From the NCBI GenBank assembly GCA_902729315.2, contig LR746270.1:2343501-2407500 (forward strand): a stretch of 64,000 nt of DNA. Direction: 5' to 3'. The DNA comes from Spirodela intermedia. Its lineage: Eukaryota > Streptophyta > Magnoliopsida > Alismatales > Araceae. A model generated the notes under the pieces. That model searched no databases. It saw only the letters and a program-made list of their open reading frames with translations, and was not told where the DNA came from. Of this stretch, positions 23,401-37,000 are shown in pieces. Position 1 is the first letter of the stretch. Every line of letters begins with the position of its first letter. Position numbers and translations under genes: made by a program.

Positions 23401-25921
23401 AAAATTATTGTCAAAACAGCGGTTTCCATAGTAGGCAGAGGAGAACAAAGACGTTGTTGAGGGTCATCAGAAACTGATAAAGCATTTGACTATTGTGTTG
23501 TCTATGATAAAAAAGAGTAATCTCACCCACAGCATGCATAGAATCAACCTTAGTCCATAAATATATATAGCAGTGCTGAATGAACTCCTAACAAAGGCAA
23601 TTGAGCCAAGAGGTATGCAGATGCTTGAAGTGGAGTATCAATGGAACCACAACTTTGTGTTTCTCATGGCAGCGTGTAGAGTTGCAGCCTAGAAGGTATA
23701 GTTATTGAGTTTCTGGCAGGCTGAATAGCCATCTTAGGAATATTGAGCATGTCAACATTGTAGAGGCAGAAAAATACCTCAAAAACAATGCTGTATGGTG
23801 AAAAATAGATTGAACAAATGCGATTGGAGCAGCAGAAATTTCCCATGGACAAACAAGAAGTCTGTGGAAATGTTGAGCCATATGGACGTCAATGAAACTT
23901 GGTTCCAATTGCTGGAATTCTAGTCCTTGCCAAGCTGGAACTGGGGGGTATATCAATTGGGTATCACAGCAGACTTCATTGGAACAATTACTTGATTCAT
24001 GGCGCTGATATTTAGTAAAATTTGAATATAAGTTACTTATTTAGTAAAGCTTGACACATGCAGTGAATTTGCAGTGCAAATTTGAGACAGACTAGTTTGC
24101 AATGAGGCACTTGTGCTTTGTTTATTCATCGCTTACTTGGTCAGGCGTGTGAAAGAGCGACTTTTGGAGACCTCTTTATTCGGGATGATGCCAGAAAAGG
24201 ACAATGCTTTTTTGATTTCATGTTCAATTATGAATTTTGAAGTCTGATCGGCTACGGCTCAAACTAGGACTACGAACCACATCTCAGCGTTTGGTCACAT
24301 CTTTTTCGGATTAGATTTCCTAAGAAGTAAAAAGAATGCTGCTTTTGAGTTTTTTAATGCAGCCTATCAGTAAGTTGCTTTGGCCAAATTAAGTTTAATA
24401 TAATCTTATTTGTAGTTGTGCCTTAGTCTTCTTACGATATATATTTATTTATTTTTACCGTATTTTCTGCTCAACAAGTGAGCGTGCAGCTGTAACTAAA
24501 ATCGTGGAGATTTCGTTGTGACATGTGAGCCTGGGGGCACATATGGCTGCCTAGACTTCGGTTCTGCATGCAGCACCAAAGTAATAGAAGAAGAAATGTG
24601 TGCTGATTAATAAGAAAGACCTCAATGTATAATCCACGACTGTTCTAGTGTTATTTGTTAGCACCCTGGGCAGATTCCTCCTCGATATCTTAGCGCAAAG
24701 TCAAGGCTTCTGAGGTGTAGAATGGGCTTCTGAAACTAACTAACATTGGGGAGATTTGGTTGAGATATGTGACCCTGGGGACAGCCAAGATTTCGATTCT
24801 GACTGCAGAACCCAAGCAATTGAAGAAGAATTGTGTGCAAATCAACAAGTAAAACCTCAATGTAAAATCCAGGACTATTCTAGTGATATTTGTTAGCAAC
24901 CTGGGCAAATTCCTCCTCGATATCTTAGCGCAAAGTCAAGGCTTCTGAGGTGTAGAATGGGCTGAGTTCATGAAAAATCAGTATAAAAGTAAAGAAGAAA
25001 TGGGGAAAAGTGAAGGTAGGATTTACAGGATAAAGATGATCCTGCTTTAGTCATCTTAAGGACGCATAATCTCCTTCAACGTTGTTGTAGAAAGCCATGG
25101 ATCCCCTAACCGTGAAAGCAACCTGGAACCCACCCTCCTAGCTGCTCGAGCTCAGGGGCCATCTTGGCTTTTGATACCCACACATCGATTTAATGGGCCG
25201 TAGTTTTTGACGTTAGAGAATGCGAGGGCCAGTTAATTGAGTTGAGTCCTGGCAGTTCTCACTCCAACTGTGAAATCTTACTTTTCATATCACTTCCCGC
25301 ATTTCAATTCATATTTCATATGAGACGGAATCCTTCTTGTTAAAACAGTGATCTTCTTTATGAATAGCAGAAATTCTGCTTTGTTTCAAATCATATTTCA
25401 CATGTGAGACGAAATCCTCCCTGACCATGTGTAAGAGCAGTGATCGATCGTCCTCGTCCGTATGAACATCAAAACTATGGTTAGTCTCTCACATGTTCTC
25501 GTCGTCGACACCGTCTTTGCAGCAGTTCCCACCCAATACTCTCACGCAGCCAGGTTCTCGCTACATGCAGCAGCAGCAAGCCCAGCAGATGACGACACCG
25601 CAGTCTCTCATGGTCTCCCGCTCTCCGATGCTCTATGCCCAGTCGTCCATCCCAACCTTGCAGCAGCAGCAGCAGCAGCAGCAGCAGGATCTCCACAGCC
25701 AGCTCGGCATTGCGGGAGGCGGTGAGCTCCACATGCTTCCTGGCCATGGCGGTCTTGGCGGTGGAGTATTCCCCGACTTTGGCCGAAACAGCGGCACCGG
25801 CAAGCAGGAGATGGGCGCCGCCGCCGGACCATCGGAAGGGAGGGGTGGTAGCTCAGGGGTGCCCGGCGGTGATGGGACTGAGCCCCTGTACTTGAAGAAC
25901 ACTTCAGAGGAAGCCAAGTGA
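14293..25921 (+). CDS. GIF1: GRF-interacting factor (GIF1/ANGUSTIFOLIA3-type, SSXT/SYT family coactivator)
   Basis: Four exons: 14293-14376, 19895-19971, 21969-22050 and 25523-25921, giving 213 aa (Arabidopsis GIF1 is about 210). All junctions are GT-AG and the frame closes. The N-terminal SNH/SSXT domain runs from the start through exons 2 and 3: MQQQLMQQHPMMAY, then YLDENKQLILAILDNQNSGK (29-48), then NQAKLQRNLMYLAAIADSQP (55-74). Exon 4 codes the Q-rich and glycine-rich tail, with a Q9 run from a CAG repeat (about 25660-25687), SPMLYAQ, and the end motif EPLYLK. GIFs bind the QLQ domain of GRF factors and recruit SWI/SNF remodellers in the nucleus to promote cell proliferation and organ size. 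The introns are unusually long (5.5, 2.0 and 3.5 kb) and hold transposon and tandem-repeat DNA. The exon 4 acceptor is CAGCAG, so one glutamine may be optional. Confidence 0.93.
14377..19894 (+). other. GIF intron 1 (5.5 kb)
   Basis: The intron begins GTTCTTTCCC and ends TTTTTGGCAG. Its first 100 bp carry a (CT)16 run (14465-14496) and a (TA)n run (about 14501-14517). No coding exon of another gene was found. The segment from about 17600 to 17900 repeats variants of 'tgtcaatact' and 'gtgttaac' several times and looks transposon-like, as does 18100-18500, but no protein domain could be read. The first kilobase of a plant intron often carries enhancing elements; none is identified. Confidence 0.6.
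22625..23165 (-). pseudogene. Ty1/copia reverse transcriptase-RNase H remnant in GIF intron 3
   Basis: Read on the minus strand, 23155 downward gives QKYITDILPGTGH, then after a frameshift IDTLMDLQHKL. These match the end of the copia reverse transcriptase ('QRKY--DLL--TG', 'VDTPMDPN-KL'). From about 22836 downward it reads VCAYIDTNWAADHPSQ, then a stop, then RSKKHAGISHSNTKVERSVL, the counterpart of the copia RNase H blocks 'AY-DADWAG' and 'W-SKKQ--VSRSSTEAEYRAL'. The copy is frameshifted, has stops and lies antisense to GIF. Related but unreadable DNA may extend to about 23960. No LTRs were recognised. Confidence 0.8.
24494..24963. repeat. Tandem duplication of about 240 bp in GIF intron 3
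   Basis: Copy 1 (24494-24733) and copy 2 (24734-24963) align throughout. The last 60 bp, around 'tcgatatcttagcgcaaagt' (24682 and 24917), are almost identical, while the first part has diverged by point changes and small indels. The period is 235-244 bp. The DNA is non-coding. The uneven divergence suggests either gene conversion of the end or selection on it. Confidence 0.85.
25301..25445. repeat. Short tandem duplication just before GIF exon 4
   Basis: Two copies (25301-25353 and 25384-25445) share 'tcatatttca', 'gagacg-aatcct' and 'cagtgatc'. They lie less than 230 bp upstream of the exon 4 acceptor. Non-coding, moderately diverged. Confidence 0.6.
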
Positions 25922-28036
25922 TGGGATCTTCTAACTTAGCTTCAGTTGGTGGGTGGGTGGTGGTGGGCATGTTGTGATGGTGACTGGTGTATGATTAGAC
26001 GGTAGAAACAGGGATTTGCTTTGTAGGCAATTTGCTTTAACATGTGTAAATTTGGTAGGATCCACGCCGCCATGAATATAGCTTCTTGCGGAAAGTAGAG
26101 CTCTGTTTCTTCTTAACCTTTGAATGGCAGGTGGCTCATCCTCAAGCTTTCCGCTTTGGAATTGGAGGCGGAGCATATGGAAGGAATCCGTGAATCCACA
26201 GGTATTGTTACAATGACATGCGACAATCTGGGTTGACTGTTCCAATGTCAGGTATTTCATGTCTGACATTCCATTAATTATTCATTCCAGCATTTATTTT
26301 TTTTCATTCCTTTCAATTTTGTTGCTTGTGGCTGAGAATGTTTAAAAAGTCAACGGGTGGCAGAAATTCGCCGAAGGTGGTACTGTTAATGTGATCATCA
26401 GCAATCGTTAGAGCCATATCCCACAAGACGATTCATTTGTTCCATATGGGACTTAATTACTTCCATTTAATGGCAGTTGAAAGTTATATATGCGAAGAAT
26501 GTCTACAAAGGTGGTAGTCATCCCCCAAAGAGAGTTTCTCATGTGGTGAATTACGCATAGCTTTTAGAAAGATCATTAAATCAAGAAGCCTAGAAGCCTA
26601 GAAGCCTAGGCTGTGTGTGTGAGGGGTGTTATTTCAGTAATTTAGATGGGCAGATCGGTAAATTCAGAATAGCAATCATCACAGAGGCTGAAATATTTGA
26701 GAAAAACTGAATCTTATGAAAGTCCAATGTTAGTCTAGGGCCATAAGCTTTGAATATAATGAATCCTTGCAAAGAATAAATTCATACAATTTAGTCTCTA
26801 GTGAAGTCCCAACGCATACTTGGCAAAAGCCATGTCTTATTTGTCATGCCATGTAAGGTGAAATGCTATATTTAACTATATTTATACATGATGATTACAT
26901 AAAAATCATTTTTTTAACTCCTTGCTATCACCTTTGAAATATCCATCTGCAAAAGTGTCAGTTTCACTTAGTTTATTATTTGATGAATGGAGCATGACTA
27001 AAAGTATCAGCACTTGAGTTCAAGTATCTACCATTGATAAATGATAATTATAATGTTGACTTGAATTACAACCGTAATAGAACTAGCACATACTGAATGC
27101 TACTACCCAATCTCTATCTAGGTTAATCTTGGAGTCTATTGTATTCTTAAGCTATTTCCTTTTCTTAAGACTTATAAGAGAATAATGCAACGTATGATCG
27201 TATATTTTATAACGCTCTTCAATAAACATCAATACACACTACAATCACAAAGATGTTATGGAAAAATAATGTGAAAAGGATTTTCACCCTTCGGATAATA
27301 TTTTGCTATCATTAAAACATTTAAACTCAATGATGCAGAAAAAATGGAAAAACTAACTCATAGAATTAATATTGTAAAAACATATCAACTAATCTTTAAG
27401 ATCTTTGTGGCTAAAACAATGATGCAATAAATATAATATAAAATAATAAAGAAAAATGTTTCATTTGAAAGAAAAAGGTGAAAATTATTAGAAAACCTTA
27501 TGAGTGAGTGGTTGGTTAGAACAGAACAAGAACATGTATAATCATCAGAATTCAAATCCTTGAAAACGAAAAGACAAGTCTCGACTAAAGGTTTCTAAAT
27601 GATATGAACAAATTGAAAGATTAGAAAGAATACCCTACTTTTGCACCAAGACTTACACATGAAAAATATCCTAATAAAAGCTAGAGGTCGAGTAGTTGCA
27701 ATAATTGATAGCGATTAGTGCATCAGCCTTTCCCAATAGTGTCTTTATAAGTGATAAAGTAGTTTAATGTCCTAATATATGGTTTAAATCCTACTTATCA
27801 TAAACTAGGATGGACACAAACTATAAATGGTGCCGATTGGACATGTAGCAGGTTTCAAATAAACTCCAACACACAGAGACGATGCAAAGGCAATAAGAGT
27901 AAACGCATTGATAGAGCAGGATGATCCTTCACTGTTCATCTTTCAACAATCTGTGGCAATTACACCTCTCATTTTAAGCTGAGACCCAAAAAATGCCTCA
28001 ATGATATATTATTGCAGCGCTGTTAAAACCTTGTGA
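25922..28036. other. Shared 3' region between GIF and the MATH-protein gene
   Basis: This 2.1-kb stretch separates two convergent genes and must hold both 3' untranslated regions and poly(A) sites. It includes a small tandem 'agaagcctagaagcctag' repeat (about 26583-26610). The rest (26640-27990) is AT-rich, with no coding potential or recognisable transposon domain. Confidence 0.6.
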
Positions 28037-31000
28037 TCAGTGCCCATTCGCACGATGGTACTTGTTGTATCCATTCAACACACGAACCAAATTCAGATAA
28101 TCCTGATGATAAGAGTACTCGTTATCTGCTGCCGTTCCCAAACTCACCGGAGGGCGTGCAACACCCAACGGCCACTGCTTCTGAATCGGCCCATCAATCT
28201 GGCTGTTCATGTAGGCTGGAAGATCAAACTGCGGCGAGGAACGTGACCTTTGGCTTGCAGGTGGCCGATCATAAGAAGCAGACTCCCTCTGGACTAGCCG
28301 TTCATAGAGCTCAGTCCCCAGATTGAAGAGCTCGCTTCTATGGATTGCGTTTATAGCAGCTGAAGCATCATCTGGAAACGAATAATTCCCATTTGAGGCA
28401 GGAAAAGAGCGAAGAGGGTACCCATTTGCGTCCACCTCTCCGGTGCTGTGCTCCTCATCGAGCAAGTCATTTATGATGTCTATATGAGGAAACTCATCCT
28501 GGGTCACTCCCTGTGCTGGCAATTGATGGGCAGATGAGGAAGCAGGAGAATCTTCCTCTAAAGAGTACCTGCGCGAGGAAGAAGACCCACAAACAGCAAA
28601 GTCCACATCGCATTCAGCATCTGGACTCAGCACTGCCGCACTGCTACTCTCCAGCAGCAAGGACTCCTCTGGCCACAAGCTTGGGGGCTGCTGCAATGTC
28701 TCCGGAGTTACTGACCCAAAAGTGAGCTCCGGTCTGACCGAGGTTTGCTCCGTCGCAGTGGACTTTTCAGGTGGACGAGCCGACACAGAGGGCACAATGG
28801 AAGGTGATCCCTCGGCAGATGAAGCAGGAGCTTGGCTTGTGTGATTGGGCGCCGAGATGGCAGCACAACTGTGTGGGCTTCCGCCCGCTGTGGTTATACC
28901 CATGATGGCATTTCGGTAAGACTGAACATGACTGTGGGTGGACAGGGATGGGTCAATTCCCAGTCGACCAGCTGCACTGACAGAACGCGATAAGACAGGC
29001 ACTGGTTGAGGTCTTGAAGCAAGGGGCATCGATGGCAGCCGCTGCTGCTTGGGAACGAGAGGAGCACTGGATAGTCTCGATGAGGCAGAGCCTTGATGTA
29101 CAAGGATAATATTCTTCATGTTAACTGCGGATTTCACTTCTGCTCCAATGACTGCAATTGACCTTGATACAGCGGCAGCCGATGATTTCCCAGTTTGGCT
29201 CCTGCTGCCGGATGATGGCTCCTTGGCGATCACAGGAGTAGCTGGACTGCCCAATGGCTCACTGACTGTTGTAGTATTTGGTGTGTCCGAGGGACGCTCA
29301 CTCGTGGTGAAAGGGTCGTCGCCCATGATGATATGCCGTTCTGGTGTCTGCTTTGTGCCGCTGCTTTCTGCTCTCAGCTTTACCTGCTCAGAAGTAGGGG
29401 AATGCCTTGTGGGGATGGTGCCAGAGGGTTGCTCGCCCATTGCTGGAATTGAGGGCCTATCCAAATCAACTTGGACATCCCTACTGTGTTTTCTCTCCAG
29501 GGGCACAACTTCTTCCTGAGATAATTTAGCCACCGTTTTAAGGCATTCAAGGCAGACGAGTAGCAAAATACAATTAATGGTAGAACTATATAGAAGGGAG
29601 AAATATAATTTCGTCGTATCCAACCTGATACCAGGCTCTGGGAAACAATGCATACCCAACAGAACATGGAGAAATTAAATAAAATAGAATCTGAAAGAAA
29701 ATATGACACATATTGCCATCACTTATGGATCGTCGTATCTATATATTGCAACAAAGAAGTTAATTGAAAGGATTAATAACAAACATAATACAATAATTAC
29801 ACTCAGCTGTCCAATTTGTCCAAGACTGGTTATGGAAGTAGGTACAATTATGCTACGATGACAAATCCTGATGTGGGCCATGTTTCTGCCATAAGCACTG
29901 CAAACATTTCTACAGAAACTTCTAAACATCCCGCAGAAAAGGCATTGGCCGGGTCCCAATAATGGACCGACTGCCAGCAGTCACTGTGGTAACTAGCCGC
30001 CGATTAGACCTCCAGACTCGTTGGCTGAAAAGCCAGAGGAATAAAAGACGAGGGGAAGATGGAAATTCACTACACACTAAAAGGATTGCAGAGGTGCCAT
30101 GATTCCCTTTTATAGGAAACTGAATGGACAAGAATCATCAGAAAAACTGAGAATGAGCGAAAGATGGCTATCCCTTATACACTAACAGCATTGGAGAGAG
30201 GTTTAAATTTCCTTCTATATGAAACTGGTCGCAAAAGAATTTTAGAAGGCAGTTTATCGTGAAAAAGTTGTAGAACAGATCGTGTGGGAAAAAGAAAAAT
30301 ACAAGTAATCATCAAGGCTCGTACAGAAGTAGGCTTCATGGATACGTGCTGAACTATCAATTTTGACGTTATTGTACTTAACGGAAATTCATATTTTAGA
30401 GCCACAGGAGGAGATCTAAAGATAGTCAAAAAAGCTCTTCCATGAGACAGAAAATTCATATTATCAGTCTCTACCTTAATAGGTTGTTTCTCGATGTGTT
30501 TCATCTGCCCACTCATGGAGGAATCAATGGCCTCGGAGTCTGGCTGAGGAGTTGCAGCAGCATGAGTAAAGCCAGCTTGCCGCTTATCAATGACACCATG
30601 AGGCTGACAATTTTGATTATATGAGAACCGCTGATTCTTTCGCCTGCCAAAACGTATTGAATCGATAATGAGGAATTTTGCTTATTTAAATATCAGACGG
30701 AAGTACAAGAGTATTGAGTAAAACAGAGTACACCAGAGGTTATGGATACCTGCTACGTGAACATGAGATCTTGTTGTTCAATGGCGAAGTCCCCTTGTGT
30801 GGTCCACTCATCACAATTGAAAGAACTGAATCAGTTGAACATGTTGATGAGCTATCATCCACAGAATTTGGGCTCTTTTTCTCAGTTTGTGCACTTTCTA
30901 GTTCAGTGTTTCTGGGCTCTACAGCATGATGAACTTCTGATGCATCAGTGTCCCAAGTTGTAGGGCTAGCCTCTCTCTCTTCTGAATCGGGCTGATGCCT

Positions 31001-34000
31001 CACATCACCATCATCTATTGCCGCAAATCCATCAGCAGCACCTGCCAATGTTTTAACCTTCTCAGGAACATTTGAAGCTTGATTTTCTGGGAGCTCTTCA
31101 AATACTTCTGCGGAAATTTTCTCCTCTTGGAGCTTCTTGGTAGTTGAATCACTCTTCTCACACCGGCCCTTGTCTTTTCCCTTGCGACTACCTTTTTTCT
31201 GTTTTACCTGGAGGTAAAATGAAAAGTTGAAAGGCCATCTCATGACTGCCAGTGAAAATGCACTAATTCTTTCCCTATTCTAAATCGGAACGAGATGCAC
31301 ACAGAAAAATTGGTGAGATGAAAAAAATTGAAATCCAGGATTCTTCCACATGACAATAATGATGATCATGATCAAAAAATGAAATCCCATAATGGACACA
31401 CATGTGTCTCTTCGGATGTAAAAAACAACCTACTGAACAAAACATATACGGTAAGAAGTGCAGTTGCTGTAATTTAAATTCATAATTTCGGTGCAGTGTG
31501 CAACGGCAAAATGAAGAATAAAATGTTGCTTCAACAAGAAAGATATTCAATTAACCATAATTTTGAAAGATAGATACAAGCAAAATATGGGAAACAGACT
31601 CTGGCAATATACTCGGAGGAATTTCCTCAAAAAAAGAATAGCATGGTTCTTCTGGTTCAAATACATGTCAGAAATGGTAAGTGTAAAAAAAAATGAAACT
31701 TGTGTTGGTCAAAGTCAATTCCATCAGGGCAAGGACTGCAACAGCCTCAGCAGGTTATCACCAAAGTTGATATTTAAGTTCACAGTCAGCAGCCGAAATG
31801 ACTGAATACATGAGCTAAACAATCATGACATTCAACAAAAATAAATTAGAGCAATATCAAGTTAATTGTATCGTCCACATTTTACAATTCTGTGAACATT
31901 TCAGATGAACCTCAAATGAAAGATGTGTAATTATTTTCAGTCCTAACAATGCATCATCCTATTTTTCCTCTAGGCATATATTTTCCTTCATTCAATGAAT
32001 TGTATTTTGCAGCTAATGTCAGGAGTAGTTCTTCCTTTCTTCCTCTATCTTTTCAATTCTTCTCGCTCCCCCGACATTATTCTTATCTGTACTGATTTGA
32101 TTCTTATCCATTGAAACCAATCAGTTTCAAAGATGAACTTAACACTGTGAGTTGTCACACAATTCCAGCCCAATTTTCTACACTTTAAACATGAACATAC
32201 CCTTGGATTGGCACCCATTCTTAATCATCTTTTCCATTATCTTCTCTTTTATAAGTCTCTTCTGTCCCCGGATATGCCTGTTTTCCTATGGACCAATCGG
32301 TTTCGAACATGATTCAACGATGCTTGTCAGTCAACTTTCAGGCCAACTTTCTGAACGCGGATAACGGACACAGATCCATGTGTAACAAACATAGCGTGCA
32401 TTCTTCAGCCTCAAAGTATGCACTAACCAGTAGAACTTCTTTTCAGGTGTATGAAGATTAGAAATATCACATGACGATAATTCAAGTCATGAAACTGCGA
32501 AATCTATTCTGATTAGAAAACGAACACAAAGTATTACTTAATCAGCAGCATTAGCCTGTGATAGCCTATCCAAGCCATTTTATTCAACTAGTGAATCATG
32601 TTAGATCATTCTTCATCACCTGCACCACACTGCAGTTGGTTCTGGTTGCTTCCAAAACTAAGATGTTAAACATCAAGTTAGTCTTGCACGAAAAACACCA
32701 TGATGTCAGATTAGATATACGACTTACCTATTAGGGTATACGAATGAATAACCTATGTTCGTTAACCTACATCATTATGACGACTGATTAATGGTGTCCA
32801 AGTTTGAATCAGACTGACTCATTAGTCTGAAAACACAAACTATCTATTTGGACAACAATAATCAGACTTAGGTGGATGACATAAGTCATAACAATACAGG
32901 TTCAATATATTATGGGAAATTTGATGGGCCAGGAACTTTTGAAGGCTTTTTTGGAGTTCTGTTGAGTAACTATCCAGTGGGATATGGCAGAAATATTCAG
33001 CGAATGACAGTGATGATCAGCCAGTAAGCATTGGAATCTCTCCCAACTTAAATTGAAGTAAGCCAAAAGATCAATTTGTTAACTAAATTAAGGCCACATT
33101 GCTTCTTAATGACAAAAAAATGGGAGAGATAGATATCCTAGATTCAACCATCTGGAACATCCAAAAAAGGGTAGAAAACTGTTTTTTCCTATGCTGAACC
33201 CAATATAATTCTGAACGCGTTTGCAAAAATAGAATCTATATAAATATCTTCATACAAAGAAGTGCCAAGTGTAGACCCGTTGCATTGAGACAGAAAAACT
33301 TCCTAAACAGTTACTAGACAAACGCAATCAAATACGTCAATAGGGGACAAATTGTCACCAAAATTCTCTTCAGCTTCATTGTCATTATGCTACTTTCATA
33401 CGAAAAACCCTCAGCTTCACTGTAACTAACAATCCGTATGGTAGAAATACTTATAAAGAGTACATTATAAAGAGTCACCAAGCATAAGCCAATTCACTCA
33501 ATAATTTTTCGTGAACTTATTTCAAATTGCAAAAGCATGGAAACGTAACTATACATGGGCAAGCCATATGAGAAATGTAGAATAGAAATAACTACAAGGA
33601 AAAACTTTTTCTGGGGCATCCAACCTGCTTCTTCTTCATTCGCTTCTCCTTTTCAGCAGCAATGCGCCTGGACCTCAATTCATTTTCAGCTTGTCCTGCT
33701 GCCTCCTCTTCACGAATAAGCTCTTCCTGCCTTCTCAGGGCAACTGCCTCTTGGTAGGCGACCTCAATCATGCTGCTTGGACATAAAAAAAAAATTAAAA
33801 CATTGCAGCAGCCAAGGCAACAATTGAAAAGATATATGTTTCTACCAGACAATAAAAAACCAATAAAACCCCAAATTCAAAGAGGATTACAAAAAAAGGC
33901 AAGTTTTTTACAAGGAAAAAAAAATTAGAAGGTTTTAACGTCTTCTCAAGATATTAAAAGCCTTTTAGAAAGATAGCAAAAGTATGTTAGACTTTTAAAA

Positions 34001-37000
34001 ACCTGTCTCCTAATAGCCAAATCATAACTTGCAAAAAGCCAGCTTGCAGAATTTGGTGTCTCCATTCAGGTTGCAACCAAGGTAGCAGAACGGAATTCTC
34101 TGTCACTGGACCATAAAAATTTGAAAACTAGAAGTAGGAAACCTCGTGCATCAGTTTGAAACACAATGTAACCTAAAGATGAGCTGTACATACACAACAG
34201 ATTGTCCAAGTAAATATATGTTAACTTAATGTTAACTACAAAAAACCTACATGCACAGAATTTGAGAGATTAAAATCTCTATGCTACTGCTCCAGACTTA
34301 GCCCAACCACAGTGTTTCATCCAAGCTACCAAGTTCAGAATAATAGGTTTCCCGAGAAATCTTCATGGGTTAACATACCAATACATTAACCCCTATAGTC
34401 TCCTCAAAGGTATCTACCATAAGCCAATTCTGCAACATTCATCTCCTCATTATCAGACTTGCATCAGAACTGATCACTAAAGAAGTATTAAGAAGCCAAT
34501 TGTATCTGATATGCTTCGATTTCTCCTTAATACCTTTCAAACTTAGGCCATAAATCTGCTGACCAGGATTCCCCATGTCATGATTAAAATCTTGCATATT
34601 ATTAAACTTTTTTCACATTCATTATATAACTACTTAAAGGATGTAATATGTAGTAGAAAGGATAAGTAGAATTAACAATTTTCCCCTCCAGAAGGTGGGA
34701 AACAAAACAACACCAATCATTAAGGAGACCAAAGCAAGGCACTTTCCTATCACCGACTTTACATCTAAAATATTCTTTTACTTTTAAAATATCTGCAAAT
34801 GCAGACATAATAAAATTCGAAAAAAGACAATTTTACGAAATGACAAAATTTGAAACGCAATCCATAGGAAGCAACACGAGAATAACCATTCCAAAGAATA
34901 TTACATTACGTTAAACTGCTTGTTGAGCGTTTTGAATAAGTAGTGACAAAAAAGGCAATTATATACATGTGTGTTTTGTATTTTAGGATTATGGAATGAT
35001 AACTTGAGCAGCCTGGAGAATGTGTGCACACATTTGTGCACACAAGTTCATAAGCATCTGCAGCTACCTATGCAGCCTGACTGCTATCGGTCTCTCGGCT
35101 GCCTAGTCCTCCAGGCCATGTTATAGAAACACTAAAAAAATACTACCTTAAAGGATTAAAATGAGCACAAGGATATACGAGAAATGTGCATCTTCCTATC
35201 AGCCGAATAAAAACAAAAAGCTTCCCGGAAGATCCTGGCATGGTCCTTTTGCAACCAAACAAACGTTGAGTGAGGGTAATGTTGAAGTCAAAATATGAAA
35301 ACTAAGCCATGTTTTAGAAGAAACAAAGGTGAGTAAAAGACTACCTATAAATATGGTTCAAAGCAAATATCTCCACTGTTCTACGTCCAAGCTCTGTAAG
35401 GCGCCTTTCATCACGCTCAATAGAATCTTTACTTAGATCTTCCCCAGAGTTGCCTTCCTGGAAAGACGACATATATTGAAGACACAGTTATAAGAAAAAC
35501 AGGTGATAACAATGCCACAATACAAATACACCTTCCAAGCATACTCTTATGCAAAGTCAGTTACTACTTTGACAGTTACACAAAAGATAAAAAAGGAAAC
35601 GCTGTCCAATGCTGGGTTTAGTTACTCTTATGAAAGCTTGCTTTTAGTCCAATGCTGAACACACTGAACCTGGACACTCATTTCGCTCCTTAAGAAAACA
35701 TAACGAGAAGGTATACAACAAGGTTCGCATCATACCTTAATACGGTTCTGATTTTGGGAACCCTTGTCCTCCTTAGGAGGCAATGGTTCCAAAGCAGCTC
35801 TTTCAAGCACCAGCAGCACATCCTCTGTCAAAACAAATACATCTTTCTCAACAAGGACAAAAGGTTCTGGCATTTCCTCCATTTCTAACAGTTTAGCTCT
35901 TCCTTTCTTGCTCTTGCTCTGGTACTCAAGAGCTTTCAAACCACTGTAGAGATAATCCATCACCAAAGTTGACGTGACTTCATTCTCTATAAAAAAGTGC
36001 TTAACAACTACTTTCAGTATGGTTTCAGATTTGTCACGTGACATCCGTCGCCTAGTATTGTGGTCAGTTCCTAACCAGAAGTCATGGAAACTGACAAAAA
36101 AGAACACAGAACACATGCAATAAGCAAATGAAAATTTAAAGGTTGGTGAAGCCTGCTTTTCATACTATTAAAAGGTAATAGGTATCAAAGATTATGTGTC
36201 CGACCTTGACCACCTAACTTTGTCTTCTATTATCTTAATAAATTTGCCCCTCTTCTCTTCAACATAACGTCTGCACAGTTGCTCTACATTTGACAGATAA
36301 ACCCGAACAAGCTCTCTCCTGTACTGACAATCAAGGCAACGGAATGGATGATGCGCTTTCTCCCTGAAAATAAACGAGAATATTTGGCAATAAATCTCCC
36401 ATGATCACGGAATGGAAAAATAAAGATAAATCATGTTTTTATCCCAATCAGATTCTGAATTCAAAAAGAAGAGAAATTCAGAGAAAGAAACCCAAGTTCA
36501 TTCAGTTAAAACAAGTATAAGGAAATCATACATCAATGTAGTAATTTTCACTCATTGTATACAAAAACAATCAAGAAGATATTTTCCCTCATTTCTTATT
36601 TCCCCCTAGATTGCATTGTTAAAAAAGCAAGTAAGATGAAGCAAACGGTTGTTTAGCAGGTAGAGAAACACATTCCATTAGATTGACCAAGTCATGAAGG
36701 AGAACCTAACTCAATGGTTTTGAGATTAACTCAATGTGTGTATGCTGACAGAATATGGCATCTGTAATTAAGGTGAACAGTTCCCTGGTGTTTAGTTATA
36801 ACCTACGCTCAGAAATAATCCAAAGTTTTTCTTTTGTTGCCAGTTGTTACAAGATAATCAAGTTTCTCTAGTTCATGTCACCTGAACAAAGAATTACCAG
36901 ATCAGTCCCACATCAATGGACAGAAAACACCCCTCAAGTAAAAATCAGCTTTTGGCCTTCGAGCCTACAAATGGCAAAACGTCAACTTGGAGTGCAATGA

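Noticed and set aside
25481-25970. Several open frames overlapping GIF exon 4 on both strands
   Set aside because: They are shadows of the CAG- and GGC-rich exon; the GIF frame alone gives conserved protein.
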